DNA from: Neokomagataea anthophila
Lineage (GTDB): Bacteria; Pseudomonadota; Alphaproteobacteria; Acetobacterales; Acetobacteraceae
DNA length: 64,000 nt
Assembly (NCBI RefSeq): GCF_018122595.1
Contig: NZ_JAGRQH010000005.1
Span: 87,837-151,836 of the forward strand
Direction: 5' to 3'
Positions 42,331 to 51,143 of the stretch are shown here, one piece after another (position 1 is the first letter of the stretch; each line of letters starts with the position of its first letter). The position numbers and the translations under genes are program-made. Under the pieces are notes generated by a model, which saw only the letters and a program-made list of their open reading frames with translations, searched no databases and was not told the origin of the DNA.

Positions 42331-43818
42331 ATGCAGCACGATAAGATTAAAAAAACGGGCATTTTGAGCTTGGTGTGTATTTTAGGCTCATTGTCGTCGG
42401 GCGCGTACGCTAATGCTCAAACCTCTAATGAGGTAAGCAAAGATAAGGTGGGAAGCACGCCCGTCTTCACTCCTGTGACGCGGCGCACAGTGTCTGCGTC
42501 CTCTGGGCCGATTGTTTCCGATACGACAGAAGATCATTTTTTGCCGGCTAGTCTGCATGATTGGTTGACGCAAAGCACCATGACGGGGAACTGGGCAGGA
42601 GCGAGAACGCGCCTTGCACAGCGTGGCTTGGTTATCAATGGGCATTATTTGCAGGATTCCGCTGGTAACGTGAGTGGTGGTCGTTCGCAAAATGTGCGCT
42701 ATGCGGACGAGTTTGGCGCAACTGTTGACGCGGATATCAAAAAGCTGACCGGGTATGGTTTGGGCTTTATTCACTTTGCAGTTACTGCGCGTCAGGGTCT
42801 GGGCCTTACGTCCAAACTCCCGGTGATGAACAGCCCACAAGAAATTTTTGGTTCTGGTGAGACTGTGCGTTTGACGCGTCTGTCGTGGGAAATGCCGTGG
42901 AACCGTTACCTCTCTACTGAGGTGGGTGAAATCAACAGTGAAAACGATTTTGAACAATCGTCGATCTATTGGGGTGGTAATCTGTACTGCCAATTTGAAT
43001 CAAATGCGATTTGCGGGATGCCGCAATCAATCGCGATGAACTCAGGTTATGGTTATTATCCGACGTCCCATCCGGGAGCATGGGTTAAATTCTACCCAGC
43101 CGGCAATAAAGAATATCTGATTTCTTTTGGTGCATATTCTGTCGATCCAACAATTTCGAACACGCATAATGCTTGGAAAATGAACCTTCATGGTGCGACA
43201 GGCACGTTCTTGCCGTTCCAGTTGGGGTGGCACCGTGGTGGTGACAATGATTTTACGGGGCCTTTGCAAACCAATATTAAGGTTGGTGGATACTGGGATA
43301 CGTCTGAAACAAAAGATGTGTACTCACAACTCTCCAGTTTTGAGATCGCCCCTCAGTATTTAGCATCAGCTCCGACGTCTAAAGTGCGTGGCCGTTTTGG
43401 TGGCTGGGTACAGGCGGACCGTATGTTGGAGCGTGATTCAGATGACTCGCAGCGCAGCACAGCGGTGTTCGGTTCGTTTACTTGGGGTGACCCGCGTACG
43501 GCGGTTGTGCCGTATTATGTGACCTTTGGTGTGGTGCGTAAGGGAACATTTGCAAGCCGTCCAAATGATACGGTCAGCTTAGGTATGAAGTCTGGCTGGG
43601 TGAATGCTAAATTGACCAATTGGGCACGGCAGATGCAGAAAAATGGTGCGAATATGCTCAGCCCGTCGGGTGAGCAATCCATCGAGTTTAACTACGGTTG
43701 GCGTCCAACGCCGTGGCTGTTGGTACGTCCGGGTGCACAGTATTACTGGAGCCCAGGTGGTACGAACCGCTACAAAAATCCTGTTCTGCTGGACTTGGAA
43801 ACGGGTATTACATTCTAA
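42331..43818 (+). CDS. OprB-family carbohydrate porin
   Basis: Outer-membrane sugar porin of about 495 residues. A signal peptide (ILSLVCILGSLSSGAYANAQ, cut near ANA-Q) precedes a linker and the OprB barrel, recognised by MTGNWAGARTRLAQRGLVINGHYLQDSAGNVSGG and the closing GVQ-like strand with LVRPGAQYYWSPGGTNRYKNPVLLDLETGITF and its terminal Phe. It should pass glucose and related sugars to the periplasmic dehydrogenases typical of these bacteria. ATG 42331 is preceded by GGGGG at 13 bases; TTG 42322 also fits. The upstream in-frame stretch overlaps the tRNA terminator and is not coding. Confidence 0.92.
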   Translation: MQHDKIKKTGILSLVCILGSLSSGAYANAQTSNEVSKDKVGSTPVFTPVTRRTVSASSGPIVSDTTEDHFLPASLHDWLTQSTMTGNWAGARTRLAQRGLVINGHYLQDSAGNVSGGRSQNVRYADEFGATVDADIKKLTGYGLGFIHFAVTARQGLGLTSKLPVMNSPQEIFGSGETVRLTRLSWEMPWNRYLSTEVGEINSENDFEQSSIYWGGNLYCQFESNAICGMPQSIAMNSGYGYYPTSHPGAWVKFYPAGNKEYLISFGAYSVDPTISNTHNAWKMNLHGATGTFLPFQLGWHRGGDNDFTGPLQTNIKVGGYWDTSETKDVYSQLSSFEIAPQYLASAPTSKVRGRFGGWVQADRMLERDSDDSQRSTAVFGSFTWGDPRTAVVPYYVTFGVVRKGTFASRPNDTVSLGMKSGWVNAKLTNWARQMQKNGANMLSPSGEQSIEFNYGWRPTPWLLVRPGAQYYWSPGGTNRYKNPVLLDLETGITF

Positions 43819-43823
43819 AAGAA

Positions 43824-43848
43824 AACCGCCCTTCGGGGCGGTTTTTTT
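43824..43848 (+). terminator. Terminator of the OprB porin gene
   Basis: AACCGCCC-TTCG-GGGCGGTT, an 8-bp stem with a tetraloop, ends in seven T. It also overlaps the end of the convergent DUF1643 gene. Confidence 0.9.
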
Positions 43849-44416
43849 ATGTGCCTAGATCGATAGATTGGATTGAAAAAGGTTTTAGGTCTGAAGGAAG
43901 ATAAAGGGGGTGTTCGGGTCGTCCGGATTTACTCAGGCGCAGGGTGTGTAGGGTAATGCCGTGTTGTTCGAGCATAAGAGCAACATCTGTTCCTCTTTGG
44001 CGTAAGGTCTTTATTTGAGGTGAGCCATACGCCAAGATAACAAGGTCTGCATCTTTGGCTAAATGCAGAAGATGCGCGTCATTGTCAGGACCAATTGGGT
44101 CTTCAACCTCTATGAGGCGTTTTTGATCGGTGCAGCGATAAGCAAAACTATTACCGACTAAAATGCTGCCATACCCCCAACTGCGTGCGTAGCGTTGGCA
44201 TTTGGCGACGGTACGGTCGTCGCCAAATTCTGTTGCAACAGAAGGGTTCATCATGAGCCACATGAGTGTTGGGGCGTTATCTTGCCATACGCGTTGTAAT
44301 GCGTAGCGGTAACAGTCTTGAGGCCCGCCATAAATCGCTGAACTTATGACGTCATCGGTTAGCTTGAGTGGTTTGGCCTGTCCGACATTATGGTGTGCTC
44401 CAAAAAGATCTTTCAT
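43847..44416 (-). CDS. DUF1643 domain-containing protein
   Basis: A 189-residue cytoplasmic protein that covers the DUF1643 domain: AIYGGPQDCYRYALQRVW, then WLMMNPSVATEFGDDRTVAKCQRYARSWGYGSILVGNSFAYR, and GPDNDAHLLHL. The domain is widespread and its function unknown; members are often seen beside phage or nucleic-acid genes, with no clear evidence here. The gene begins with a four-base ATGA overlap at the end of the upstream peroxiredoxin gene, so they are translationally coupled. Confidence 0.88.
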   Translation of the reverse strand: MKDLFGAHHNVGQAKPLKLTDDVISSAIYGGPQDCYRYALQRVWQDNAPTLMWLMMNPSVATEFGDDRTVAKCQRYARSWGYGSILVGNSFAYRCTDQKRLIEVEDPIGPDNDAHLLHLAKDADLVILAYGSPQIKTLRQRGTDVALMLEQHGITLHTLRLSKSGRPEHPLYLPSDLKPFSIQSIDLGT

Positions 44417-44997
44417 TTGGTGGGGGAAGCGCTCTTTTTGTTTTGTAAAGCTTTGACAGCTTCTAGTGTCCGCTCAACGTGTTCGTCAGGTGACATGGAG
44501 GCGTATGTTAAAACAACATGTCCATTTTGTGCGATGACATAAGATGTGCGGCTAGCCATTTGCAGGAGAGGCATTTTGGCTTTGTAGCTGTTGGTGATTT
44601 TGCCATCTGGATCAGCAATCACGCCAAAGGCTGAACGACATTCACTGACCGAAAACTTATCAAGCTTGGCAATAGGGTCCATGGAAATGCCAAAAATAGA
44701 GGCTCCGGCAGCTTTAAAATCAGGCACGGCATCGGCAAAGTCGTGTGCTTCAATTGTGCAGCCTTTTGTAAAGGCGGCAGGATAAAAATATAAAACCACG
44801 GGGCCTTTTTGTAGGGCTTCTTTGAGATGGAACTGGAATTCATGTCCCCCCATGCTGGCGGGGGCAGAAAAATCTTGAGCTATAGAGTTTGTTTCGAGGG
44901 CGGCATGTGCCGTTTGAGGTAAGGCAGTGCTTGCTCCTAATACAATGCTTCCGAAAGTCAGGGCATATTTAAGCGAGAGTGCGGGAAAACGTCGCAT
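44413..44997 (-). CDS. Exported peroxiredoxin (AhpC/TSA, Bcp-like)
   Basis: A 194-residue thiol peroxidase that reduces hydroperoxides. The peroxidatic Cys is Cys80 in YPAAFTKGCTIEAHDF, and a second Cys lies in SVSECRSAFGVIADPDG. Residues 1-32 form a signal peptide (ALTFGSIVLGASTAL, cleavage near AHA-A), so it acts in the periplasm or at the membrane, which is not usual for Bcp. ATG 44997 has AGGA 9 bases upstream; the longer frame from 45033 starts without one. It is coupled to the DUF1643 gene. Confidence 0.85.
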   Translation of the reverse strand: MRRFPALSLKYALTFGSIVLGASTALPQTAHAALETNSIAQDFSAPASMGGHEFQFHLKEALQKGPVVLYFYPAAFTKGCTIEAHDFADAVPDFKAAGASIFGISMDPIAKLDKFSVSECRSAFGVIADPDGKITNSYKAKMPLLQMASRTSYVIAQNGHVVLTYASMSPDEHVERTLEAVKALQNKKSASPTK

Positions 44998-45059
44998 AAA
45001 TGGATTTCCTAAAGCTTCTTTAAATGAGTGCAACTGAATGTCGCGTTAAAGGAATAAGA

Positions 45060-46367
45060 TTAGAAGGTTTCTGGTGGTACGACAACGCAGGCTGTATGGG
45101 CCTGTAAGTGTTGGCATACATTTTCAGCGGAGGCATGGCTGAGGTTGGTAAGACGTGCACGGTACAAAAGGCCGTGAGCGGTATGAATGGGGGTAATCTG
45201 TACGGTCCCACCGTGGTTTTTATGAGCAGCATTTGCGGCAAGATGCGCTTGTGCTGAAGATGCATACGCCCCGACTTGGATTGCCCAATGTCCGGAGGTG
45301 ATTTCTGGTGTGGTTGTTGTACGAGGCATTGGGGCGAGGCGGTAATGGATCCCAGATGCCGGCACTTCAGCGACAATGGATTGTGCTTGCAGTCGGTGTC
45401 CTACAGGTAGGACTTGAGCCGTGACGCGGTTATCGCTGAGTGTATCGTCAGAGAGTTCTTTTCGGGGGGGCAGCGTGGGGCGAGGTGGCGGTACGGATGG
45501 TGTGGCGTGAATACCGCGTGCAGCCCATGATGCGCTTACGTCTGAAGGAGAGGCGGGAGTGTTTGATTGTGGGGACGGATTGGATGGGGGCGTTGTTGCG
45601 CTTTCTGCTGTTGTGCTGGCCGCATCGTCTGTGTCAGGCTGTGCGGTTTGTTGGTCACGCTGAGCCCAAGCGGAACTGACACTCTGGCTTGTCGCGTTAG
45701 GTTGGTTATCATCGTCTGTATCCGCAGCGGTGCGGCTATTCGGATCATGATGCGAAACCAGAATATCGGCTGCAGAACGATTATGGGGCCAGTAACCAGC
45801 AATTTTGGGGCCAATAGAGGCTACATAGCGGCGCGTTTCCCGTGGGAGGGCGCGGCCACGACGTAGGTAGCTATCTAGGCTGCCAGGGCCATCATTATAG
45901 GCGGCTAGAAATCCGGGGCTTCCGTAAATATCGTACATTTGGCGGATATAGGCTGTTCCGGCCAAAATGTTGTCATGTGGGTCATACGGGTCGTCATTGA
46001 GGCTATATTGATTGCGCAGGTCGTCATAGGTGGGGGGCATTAATTGCATAAGCCCCATTGCCCCGGGCACGGAGGTTACAAAATGTCCGCTGGAATCAAA
46101 AAGGCGTCCACCAGATTCCCGCTCAATGACGGAGCGGATCCAGCGTTCTGGCACATCAAAGCGTTCTGACGCTTCGTGAATGTAAGGGCCCCAAGGATCA
46201 TTGGCGGGGCCGGGTGGAGCATAATAGGATTTAGCATGCGCCTGATAATGCTCAGCTTCCTGTACCACAGGCAGAGGGGTGTCTGAGGGAGTGACATCAG
46301 CTTGGTTAGCGCAGGCGGCCAAAAGGCTGATGGCGCCGAATGCCATGCCCGAGCGTATTAAGTTCAT
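45060..46367 (-). CDS. Lytic transglycosylase with SPOR domain, lipoprotein
   Basis: A 435-residue envelope lipoprotein. The signal peptide ends in the lipobox LAAC (Cys19). An SLT (family 1) lytic transglycosylase domain holds the catalytic Glu in VIERESGGRLFDSSGHF, and GAMGLMQLMPPTYDDL, AGTAYIRQMYDIYG and AAYNDGPGSLDSY. A long Ser/Thr/Pro-rich linker leads to a C-terminal SPOR domain (HWAIQVGAYASSAQAHLAANAAHK). It cleaves peptidoglycan glycan strands and is held at the septum. The start ATG 46367 fits the lipoprotein signal; the longer frame from 46418 adds residues with no signal-like order. Confidence 0.9.
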   Translation of the reverse strand: MNLIRSGMAFGAISLLAACANQADVTPSDTPLPVVQEAEHYQAHAKSYYAPPGPANDPWGPYIHEASERFDVPERWIRSVIERESGGRLFDSSGHFVTSVPGAMGLMQLMPPTYDDLRNQYSLNDDPYDPHDNILAGTAYIRQMYDIYGSPGFLAAYNDGPGSLDSYLRRGRALPRETRRYVASIGPKIAGYWPHNRSAADILVSHHDPNSRTAADTDDDNQPNATSQSVSSAWAQRDQQTAQPDTDDAASTTAESATTPPSNPSPQSNTPASPSDVSASWAARGIHATPSVPPPRPTLPPRKELSDDTLSDNRVTAQVLPVGHRLQAQSIVAEVPASGIHYRLAPMPRTTTTPEITSGHWAIQVGAYASSAQAHLAANAAHKNHGGTVQITPIHTAHGLLYRARLTNLSHASAENVCQHLQAHTACVVVPPETF

Positions 46368-46620
46368 GTTAGAGCTTTTGATGGAGCTGGGGCAGGTAGG
46401 GCTGGGCATGGGTGGCATGAGACCTAGCGGCTAGATGGACGAAAGTTCTGTCATTCTTAGGAGGGGAATGAGGCAAAACTGAGAAAAACCTGAACTCTTG
46501 TTGCACTAAGTGTAGGGAGTGCTGGCGGAAGTGGCTAGGGTGCATCCAAGAGATGTTCTGTAATTTTCAGAAAATATTCTCGTGCTTGCCGCCTCGGGGC
46601 TTATTCGCTACTGGAACGCT

Positions 46621-47481
46621 ATGACAGTTGATCCTTTTGTGCCCACGACAAGTGTTCAATCAGGTTCAGAGCCTGACTGTCCGGAGCGTTCTTTTTCACA
46701 CTCGGCCATATGGGCAGATTTGCGTGAAACGCGAAAGCTTTTAGGGCTGGGGATCGCACTGGGCTGGCTGGATATTAAGCTGCGTTATCGTGGATCTGTA
46801 TTGGGGCCGTTTTGGCTGACTGTTGTCTCCTCTCTGATGGTTGTTTCTATGGGGGGGCTTTACAGCACACTTTTTCATATGAATTTGACAACATATCTCC
46901 CGTTTTTGGCGGTCTCGCTGATGTTGTGGCAGGCGGGGATTGCAGCGCAAGTACAAGATTCATGCGGTTGCTTTATTGAGGCCGAGGCGATGATACGGGC
47001 AAGTCGTTTGCCTTTACCGCTTTTTGCAGTGCGTGTGGTTGTTCGTAATGTCATTATTTTTGCGCATAATATTGTCGTACCTTTGGGGGTCTTTGCATTT
47101 TATCATGCTTGGCCGGGCGTGGCTGCACTTTGGGCGCTGCCGGCCGCAGCCTTGTGGGTGATCGACGGTTGGGCGTTATGTTTGCTGTTGGGGGCATTAT
47201 GTGCGCGTTATCGTGATATCCCCCCGATTGTCGGTGCTTTAATGCAGGTAGTGTTTTATGTAACGCCGATTATATGGGCCCCCGTGCAATTGCATGGTTA
47301 TGCACGGTTTTTATTACTCAACCCTTTTTATGCGGTCATTGAAATTTTGCGTCAGCCGCTTTTGGGGCAAAGGCCAGACACGGTACTCTGGGAAATTGCG
47401 CTTGGAGCAAGTGTGTTGTTATGTGGGGCCGCAGCTTTGGTCTACAGTAAGGCACGGGCACGTGTCGTTTTTTGGATGTAA
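46621..47481 (+). CDS. Polysaccharide/polyol phosphate ABC transporter permease
   Basis: A 286-residue inner-membrane permease of the ABC-2/Wzm type with six predicted helices (WLTVVSSLMVVSMGGLYSTLF, LPFLAVSLMLWQAGIAAQ and others). The cytoplasmic entry motif IKLRYRGSVLGPFWL is typical of exporters of O-antigen or capsule. It pairs with the ATPase 15 bases downstream. No glycan assembly genes are adjacent, so the exported polymer is unknown. ATG 46621 is chosen over ATG 46582, which adds LAASGLIRYWNA and has no better ribosome site. Confidence 0.88.
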   Translation: MTVDPFVPTTSVQSGSEPDCPERSFSHSAIWADLRETRKLLGLGIALGWLDIKLRYRGSVLGPFWLTVVSSLMVVSMGGLYSTLFHMNLTTYLPFLAVSLMLWQAGIAAQVQDSCGCFIEAEAMIRASRLPLPLFAVRVVVRNVIIFAHNIVVPLGVFAFYHAWPGVAALWALPAAALWVIDGWALCLLLGALCARYRDIPPIVGALMQVVFYVTPIIWAPVQLHGYARFLLLNPFYAVIEILRQPLLGQRPDTVLWEIALGASVLLCGAAALVYSKARARVVFWM

Positions 47482-47496
47482 TGAGGCTGCCTGTTC

Positions 47497-48294
47497 ATGA
47501 CGTATATTCATCTGCGTGATGTATCGCTCACGTTCCCGGTGCTTCACGGTGCATCGAAATCGTTTAAAAAAACGGTTTTTTCACGCGCTAAAAATTCCGT
47601 AAAAAAAATACGACAGAGTGCTGCTGTAGGTGGTGCTATGACGATGGATGAATCTGGAAGTGGCTGTCTTTTGGTGCAGGCGCTTGTAGGGTTAACCTTG
47701 TCTTTCCAGCCGGGGGAACGGGTTGGATTAGTTGGTCATAACGGTGCCGGCAAGACGACGTTACTGCGTGTTTTGGCTGGTATTTATGAGGCGACGGAAG
47801 GGCATGTAGGTGTGCAGGGAGAACGGCATGCTTTGATAGATCCGCAATCCGGTATGAACCCTGAACTGACAGGCCGTGAAAATTTAAGGTTATTTGCACT
47901 GCGTTTAGGGTTGAAGAAGGAAGATGTGCTCCGTTTTGAAGCGGATGTTGAGGCATTTGCAGAACTGGGTTTGTTTTTTGATCTGCCTTTGCGCCTTTAT
48001 TCATCAGGTATGGGGGTTCGGTTGGGGTTTGCACTCGCAACTTTACCAAGGCCTGATATTCTTTTGATGGATGAGTGGTTTATGGCTGGAGACCAGAACT
48101 TCCAGAGTAAGGCTGAACAACGCTTGTCTCAGATGGTGTCTTCGGCGGATATTGTGGTTGTGGCATCTCATTCGCTGAGCGTATTGCGCACGTGGTGTAA
48201 CCGTATCGTTTGGATGGAAGCGGGGCGCGTGAAGATGGATGGCCCGACGGAAACGATTTTAGACGCATATGAGGAGTTTTTGAGCAAAGTGTGA
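47497..48294 (+). CDS. Polysaccharide ABC transporter ATP-binding protein
   Basis: A 265-residue ATPase of the Wzt/TagH type. Walker A is GHNGAGKTTLL, the signature YSSGMGVRLGFALAT and Walker B ILLMDEWFMAGD. The N-terminal stretch of about 35 basic residues before the Walker A region (SKSFKKTVFSRAKNSVKKIR) is common in this branch. It drives export with the permease encoded just upstream. It lacks the C-terminal carbohydrate-binding domain of longer Wzt proteins. Confidence 0.92.
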   Translation: MTYIHLRDVSLTFPVLHGASKSFKKTVFSRAKNSVKKIRQSAAVGGAMTMDESGSGCLLVQALVGLTLSFQPGERVGLVGHNGAGKTTLLRVLAGIYEATEGHVGVQGERHALIDPQSGMNPELTGRENLRLFALRLGLKKEDVLRFEADVEAFAELGLFFDLPLRLYSSGMGVRLGFALATLPRPDILLMDEWFMAGDQNFQSKAEQRLSQMVSSADIVVVASHSLSVLRTWCNRIVWMEAGRVKMDGPTETILDAYEEFLSKV

Positions 48295-48369
48295 GGGGGT
48301 TTTTGCAGCGTTGCTATGCCTGCGCTATGATGCGGATGTTGATATCCTTTCATAATGGGAGACGTAACG

Positions 48370-48588
48370 ATGTCTTATGCAGCTATTGATGCAAAGCGGG
48401 TTGTGAAAGCAGCGCAAGCAGCCCTGAAAACTCTTTCACATGCTCAAGAACAATCAGAAGCCCATCAGCGTAAGACGTTGATGATTGAGCGTATTGCAGC
48501 GCTGGCTCTCGCGGCGTCAGAAACTGAAGGTAGTAATGCGATTACGCTGACATCAGAAGAGTTTTGGATGATCTCTAAAAACTGGTAA
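48370..48588 (+). CDS. Small hypothetical protein
   Basis: A 72-residue helical protein, rich in Ala, Glu and Lys, with no recognised domain. GGAG is 8 bases before ATG 48370. The frame from 48355 adds five residues without a better site. It lies between the ABC exporter and the convergent VOC gene. I do not know its function. Confidence 0.55.
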   Translation: MSYAAIDAKRVVKAAQAALKTLSHAQEQSEAHQRKTLMIERIAALALAASETEGSNAITLTSEEFWMISKNW

Positions 48589-48593
48589 AAATT

Positions 48594-48986
48594 TCATCCT
48601 TTGTAGGATGCAATTTCCACGAGATTGCCATCAGGGTCGTGGCAATATACGGAGATCAAAGGGCCGAGCGCACCAATTCGTGCTGTCGGCCCTTCGACAA
48701 TATGGACGCCGCATGTCTTTAAATGCTGAAGAATGTGGGCACTTTCTATAGCGGTCGTAAAACAAAGGTCTGATGTGCCGGGCTGTGCGCCTTCGGCGGT
48801 TTGCCAACCTTCAGCGCTTTCTGGGCGAAGGTTGATTTTTTGCCCTCCAAAATTGAGGCTGACGCGGTTATTGCGGCCGTATTCTTCGATATCCATCCCC
48901 AAAACACGTTGATACCACGAGGCTGAAACATCACGATCGCGAACGGTCAGAACAATATGATCAAGGCGGTCAACGGTGAAGCGCAT
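48594..48986 (-). CDS. VOC family protein (glyoxalase-like)
   Basis: A 130-residue vicinal-oxygen-chelate protein. It shows the two beta-alpha-beta-beta-beta modules, with a His in VDRLDHIVLTVRD and a Glu in DGNLVEIASY as possible metal ligands. It also has the glyoxalase-like VLGMDIEEYG. Members include glyoxalase I, fosfomycin-resistance and ring-cleavage proteins; the reaction is not defined. It lies 39 bases downstream of sspB on the same strand. Confidence 0.88.
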   Translation of the reverse strand: MRFTVDRLDHIVLTVRDRDVSASWYQRVLGMDIEEYGRNNRVSLNFGGQKINLRPESAEGWQTAEGAQPGTSDLCFTTAIESAHILQHLKTCGVHIVEGPTARIGALGPLISVYCHDPDGNLVEIASYKG

Positions 48987-49025
48987 GGAATGCTGTACTC
49001 GTTGTTGTTGCGGGGATAGGGGGGA

Positions 49026-49553
49026 CTAAGGGGTTGGCCTTTTGCGGAAGGCCGCTAAGCTGACGATTTCAGCGTCGCCAGATGTGCTTTCATCGGCTTC
49101 TTGCTCTGGTAGAGAAGGGGGGGGGCTTGCAGTGTCCGTCGTTGCTTCTGCCGATGTCTGCTCGGAGAAACGAAAAGCCATATGCATATGTGGGTCAGCA
49201 AACGCTACAACAGCAGAGACAGGGATAATGAGTGGGCTAGGGACGCCGCCAAAAGAAAGGGTAACGCGAATTTCTTTATGTTCGGGGTCAACACTCAGGT
49301 CAGTAAACTGGTGTTGCAGAACAATGGTCATCTCTTGTGGGTATTGCGCGGAGAGACGGCTTGGAATGTTGACGCCAGCAGCGTTTGTTTTGAAGGTGAG
49401 GTAGAAGTGATGCTCACCGGGCAGGCCTTCTTGGGCAACGTGTGAGAGTGCGCGGCACATAACCCCACGATAAGCGTCTTCTATCCACGTATCATAAGGG
49501 AGAAGGCTCTCCGGCAAGTTGGCTTCGAAGTCGTCGTTATGGTCGTCACTCAT
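49026..49553 (-). CDS. sspB: SspB, ClpXP adaptor for ssrA-tagged proteins
   Basis: A 175-residue alphaproteobacterial SspB. The N-domain LPESLLPYDTWIEDAYRGVMCRAL binds ssrA tags and the C-terminal tail GDAEIVSLAAFRKR is the ClpX-binding (XB) peptide, with a Pro/Ser-rich linker between. It delivers tagged proteins to ClpXP. The start is uncertain: ATG 49553 gives the conventional N-terminus, while the frame goes on to ATG 49607. The tmRNA gene lies just upstream on the same strand, an apt neighbour because tmRNA makes its substrate tags. Confidence 0.9.
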   Translation of the reverse strand: MSDDHNDDFEANLPESLLPYDTWIEDAYRGVMCRALSHVAQEGLPGEHHFYLTFKTNAAGVNIPSRLSAQYPQEMTIVLQHQFTDLSVDPEHKEIRVTLSFGGVPSPLIIPVSAVVAFADPHMHMAFRFSEQTSAEATTDTASPPPSLPEQEADESTSGDAEIVSLAAFRKRPTP

Positions 49554-49635
49554 AGTCGCAAAACCGTCAAACTTTTGATAAAGGTTCTTAAGGTCTGCGC
49601 CAGACATAAAGACTTGGCAAGGGGTTTTTATATAT

Positions 49636-49675
49636 AAAAAGAGGTGGGAGGGCTTCTGTTGCCCGGTGCCCTCCC
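49636..49675 (-). terminator. Terminator of ssrA
   Basis: On the minus strand an 8-bp stem (GGGAGGGC/GCCCTCCC, 49668-49675 with 49646-49653) and a 14-base loop precede CTCTTTTT (ending 49636). Confidence 0.8.
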
Positions 49676-49929
49676 GAACCGCGCTTATCGCTTATGCAGC
49701 AACAGCGAGCACCTGTGAGTTATCATTGGCACTTAAAAGTTTAGCCCGATAACGGCGGTACAATGCCGGGCAAAAGGCAAGTCTTTACCATGCGTGTCGA
49801 GCCTGTTTCGTCCCCACAAACACCGGCTTATGCTGGTGTGTTGTTTTGGTGGAGACGCCGGGCACTGCCCCCGGGTCCACAACAATTATTCCACTTACCG
49901 TTTATCACCATAGCCAGGAAAACCTGAGC
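49636..49929 (-). ncRNA. ssrA: tmRNA, two-piece (circularly permuted) alphaproteobacterial type
   Basis: The transfer-messenger RNA gene reads on the minus strand. The acceptor piece comes first and ends in CTCCACCA (CCA at 49847-49849). A 31-base intervening loop (49816-49846) is to be removed. The coding piece then starts GGGGACGAAACAGGCTCGAC at 49815. The tag ORF encodes ANDNSQVLAVAA and ends in TAA (49692-49694). A terminator closes the gene. The permuted order is established for Alphaproteobacteria. The exact 5' end is inferred from the promoter. Confidence 0.9.
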
Positions 49930-49935
49930 AAGATC

Positions 49936-49964
49936 GTTATAGTCTTTTTGATTTTCGTCTGCAA
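49936..49964 (-). promoter_or_regulatory. Promoter of ssrA
   Basis: On the minus strand TTGCAG (49959-49964) and TATAAC (49936-49941) are spaced 17 bases; start expected near 49929. Confidence 0.7.
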
Positions 49965-50018
49965 GTCTCATCATGAACGTGGGTGACTTGTGGTGGGTTT
50001 TGATGGTATGCCATCAGC

Positions 50019-50927
50019 ATGGCACTGACATCTGAACAACGCGCTGAGATTGAATCTCTGCGTCTCGAACCAAAGCTGACCTCTCGGCCGACTGTCCCGG
50101 CGATGGAAGAGCTTCTTGCTAAGCCGATCGAGGTGCTCGATCATGGTTTTTTACGTGTTGTCGACTACATGGGCGATGATAGCGCGGTCGTGCAGGCTGC
50201 GCGTGTTTCTTATGGTCGGGGTACGCGAAAGACGTCAGAAGATGCGGGGCTTATTCGCTATCTCATGCGTCACCGTCACTCCACGCCGTTTGAGATGTGT
50301 GAAATCAAATTCCACGTGAAGCTGCCTGTTTTTGTGGCGCGTCAGTGGATTCGTCATCGTATGGCGAGTGTCAATGAATATTCGGCACGTTATTCCATTT
50401 TGGATCGTGAGTTTTACCTGCCAAATTTAGAGCAGGTGGCATCGCAAAGCTCATCTAATCGGCAAGGGCGCAGTGATGCGTTGGATGCTGAGAAAGCGCA
50501 CGAAGTTTTAAATCTCTTACGTAATGACGCCAGCCGTTGTTATGATCATTACGAGGAGCTTTTGGATGAAGATCGTTATGGTTTGGCGCGTGAATTGGCG
50601 CGGATGAACCTAACGCTCAATACCTATACGCAGTGGTATTGGAAGATTGATCTGCATAATTTTATGCATTTCTTGGCGCTGCGTGCAGATCCACATGCAC
50701 AGTATGAGATCCGCGTTTATGCGGAGAAGATGTTGGATGTTTTGCGGGCGTGGGTTCCCCAGACCGAGGCAGCTTTCCGTGAATATCGATTGGGTGCGTT
50801 CACTTTTTCAGCGGGTATGTTGCGTGTGTTGCAGCGGCAGCTTTCTGGTGAGAGTGTCACTCAGGAAAATTCGGGCCTTACAAAGCGTGAGTGGTCCGAA
50901 ATGAACGCGGCTTTGCAAACCTCATGA
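50019..50927 (+). CDS. thyX: FAD-dependent thymidylate synthase ThyX
   Basis: Flavin-dependent thymidylate synthase of 302 residues that makes dTMP from dUMP with methylene-tetrahydrofolate and NADPH. The ThyX motif RHR-x7-R type is seen as [17 protein letters not shown] (His/Arg at 112-114), after [22 protein letters not shown]. Another conserved stretch is [33 protein letters not shown]. Many related bacteria have ThyX instead of ThyA; no thyA is in the window. The small membrane-protein gene overlaps the stop by four bases. Confidence 0.95.
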   Translation: MALTSEQRAEIESLRLEPKLTSRPTVPAMEELLAKPIEVLDHGFLRVVDYMGDDSAVVQAARVSYGRGTRKTSEDAGLIRYLMRHRHSTPFEMCEIKFHVKLPVFVARQWIRHRMASVNEYSARYSILDREFYLPNLEQVASQSSSNRQGRSDALDAEKAHEVLNLLRNDASRCYDHYEELLDEDRYGLARELARMNLTLNTYTQWYWKIDLHNFMHFLALRADPHAQYEIRVYAEKMLDVLRAWVPQTEAAFREYRLGAFTFSAGMLRVLQRQLSGESVTQENSGLTKREWSEMNAALQTS

Positions 50928-51085
50928 ATGATTTGCAATCCCTCCTCTCTTCCGCAAGGGAGGGGGGGCAGCCAGAGCCGGTAATGAAGCCACGTTTTTT
51001 TGGTTTATGGTTAATTCTAGCTATTGATGTTGTTTTGGTTATTGTGGCGTTATTAATTCATTTTTTATGGCCTGTTTCTCATTGA
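50924..51085 (+). CDS. Small single-pass membrane protein
   Basis: A 53-residue protein whose start overlaps the thyX stop (ATGA). It has a short polar N-terminus and one transmembrane helix ([24 protein letters not shown]). No domain is recognised. The overlap suggests translation coupled to thyX. Confidence 0.5.
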   Translation: MNDLQSLLSSAREGGQPEPVMKPRFFGLWLILAIDVVLVIVALLIHFLWPVSH

Positions 51086-51143
51086 ATTAAAGTTCGAATT
51101 TATTCACTGTGTGGGATAGGTTCGTAAAAATGAGGAGCGTTAT

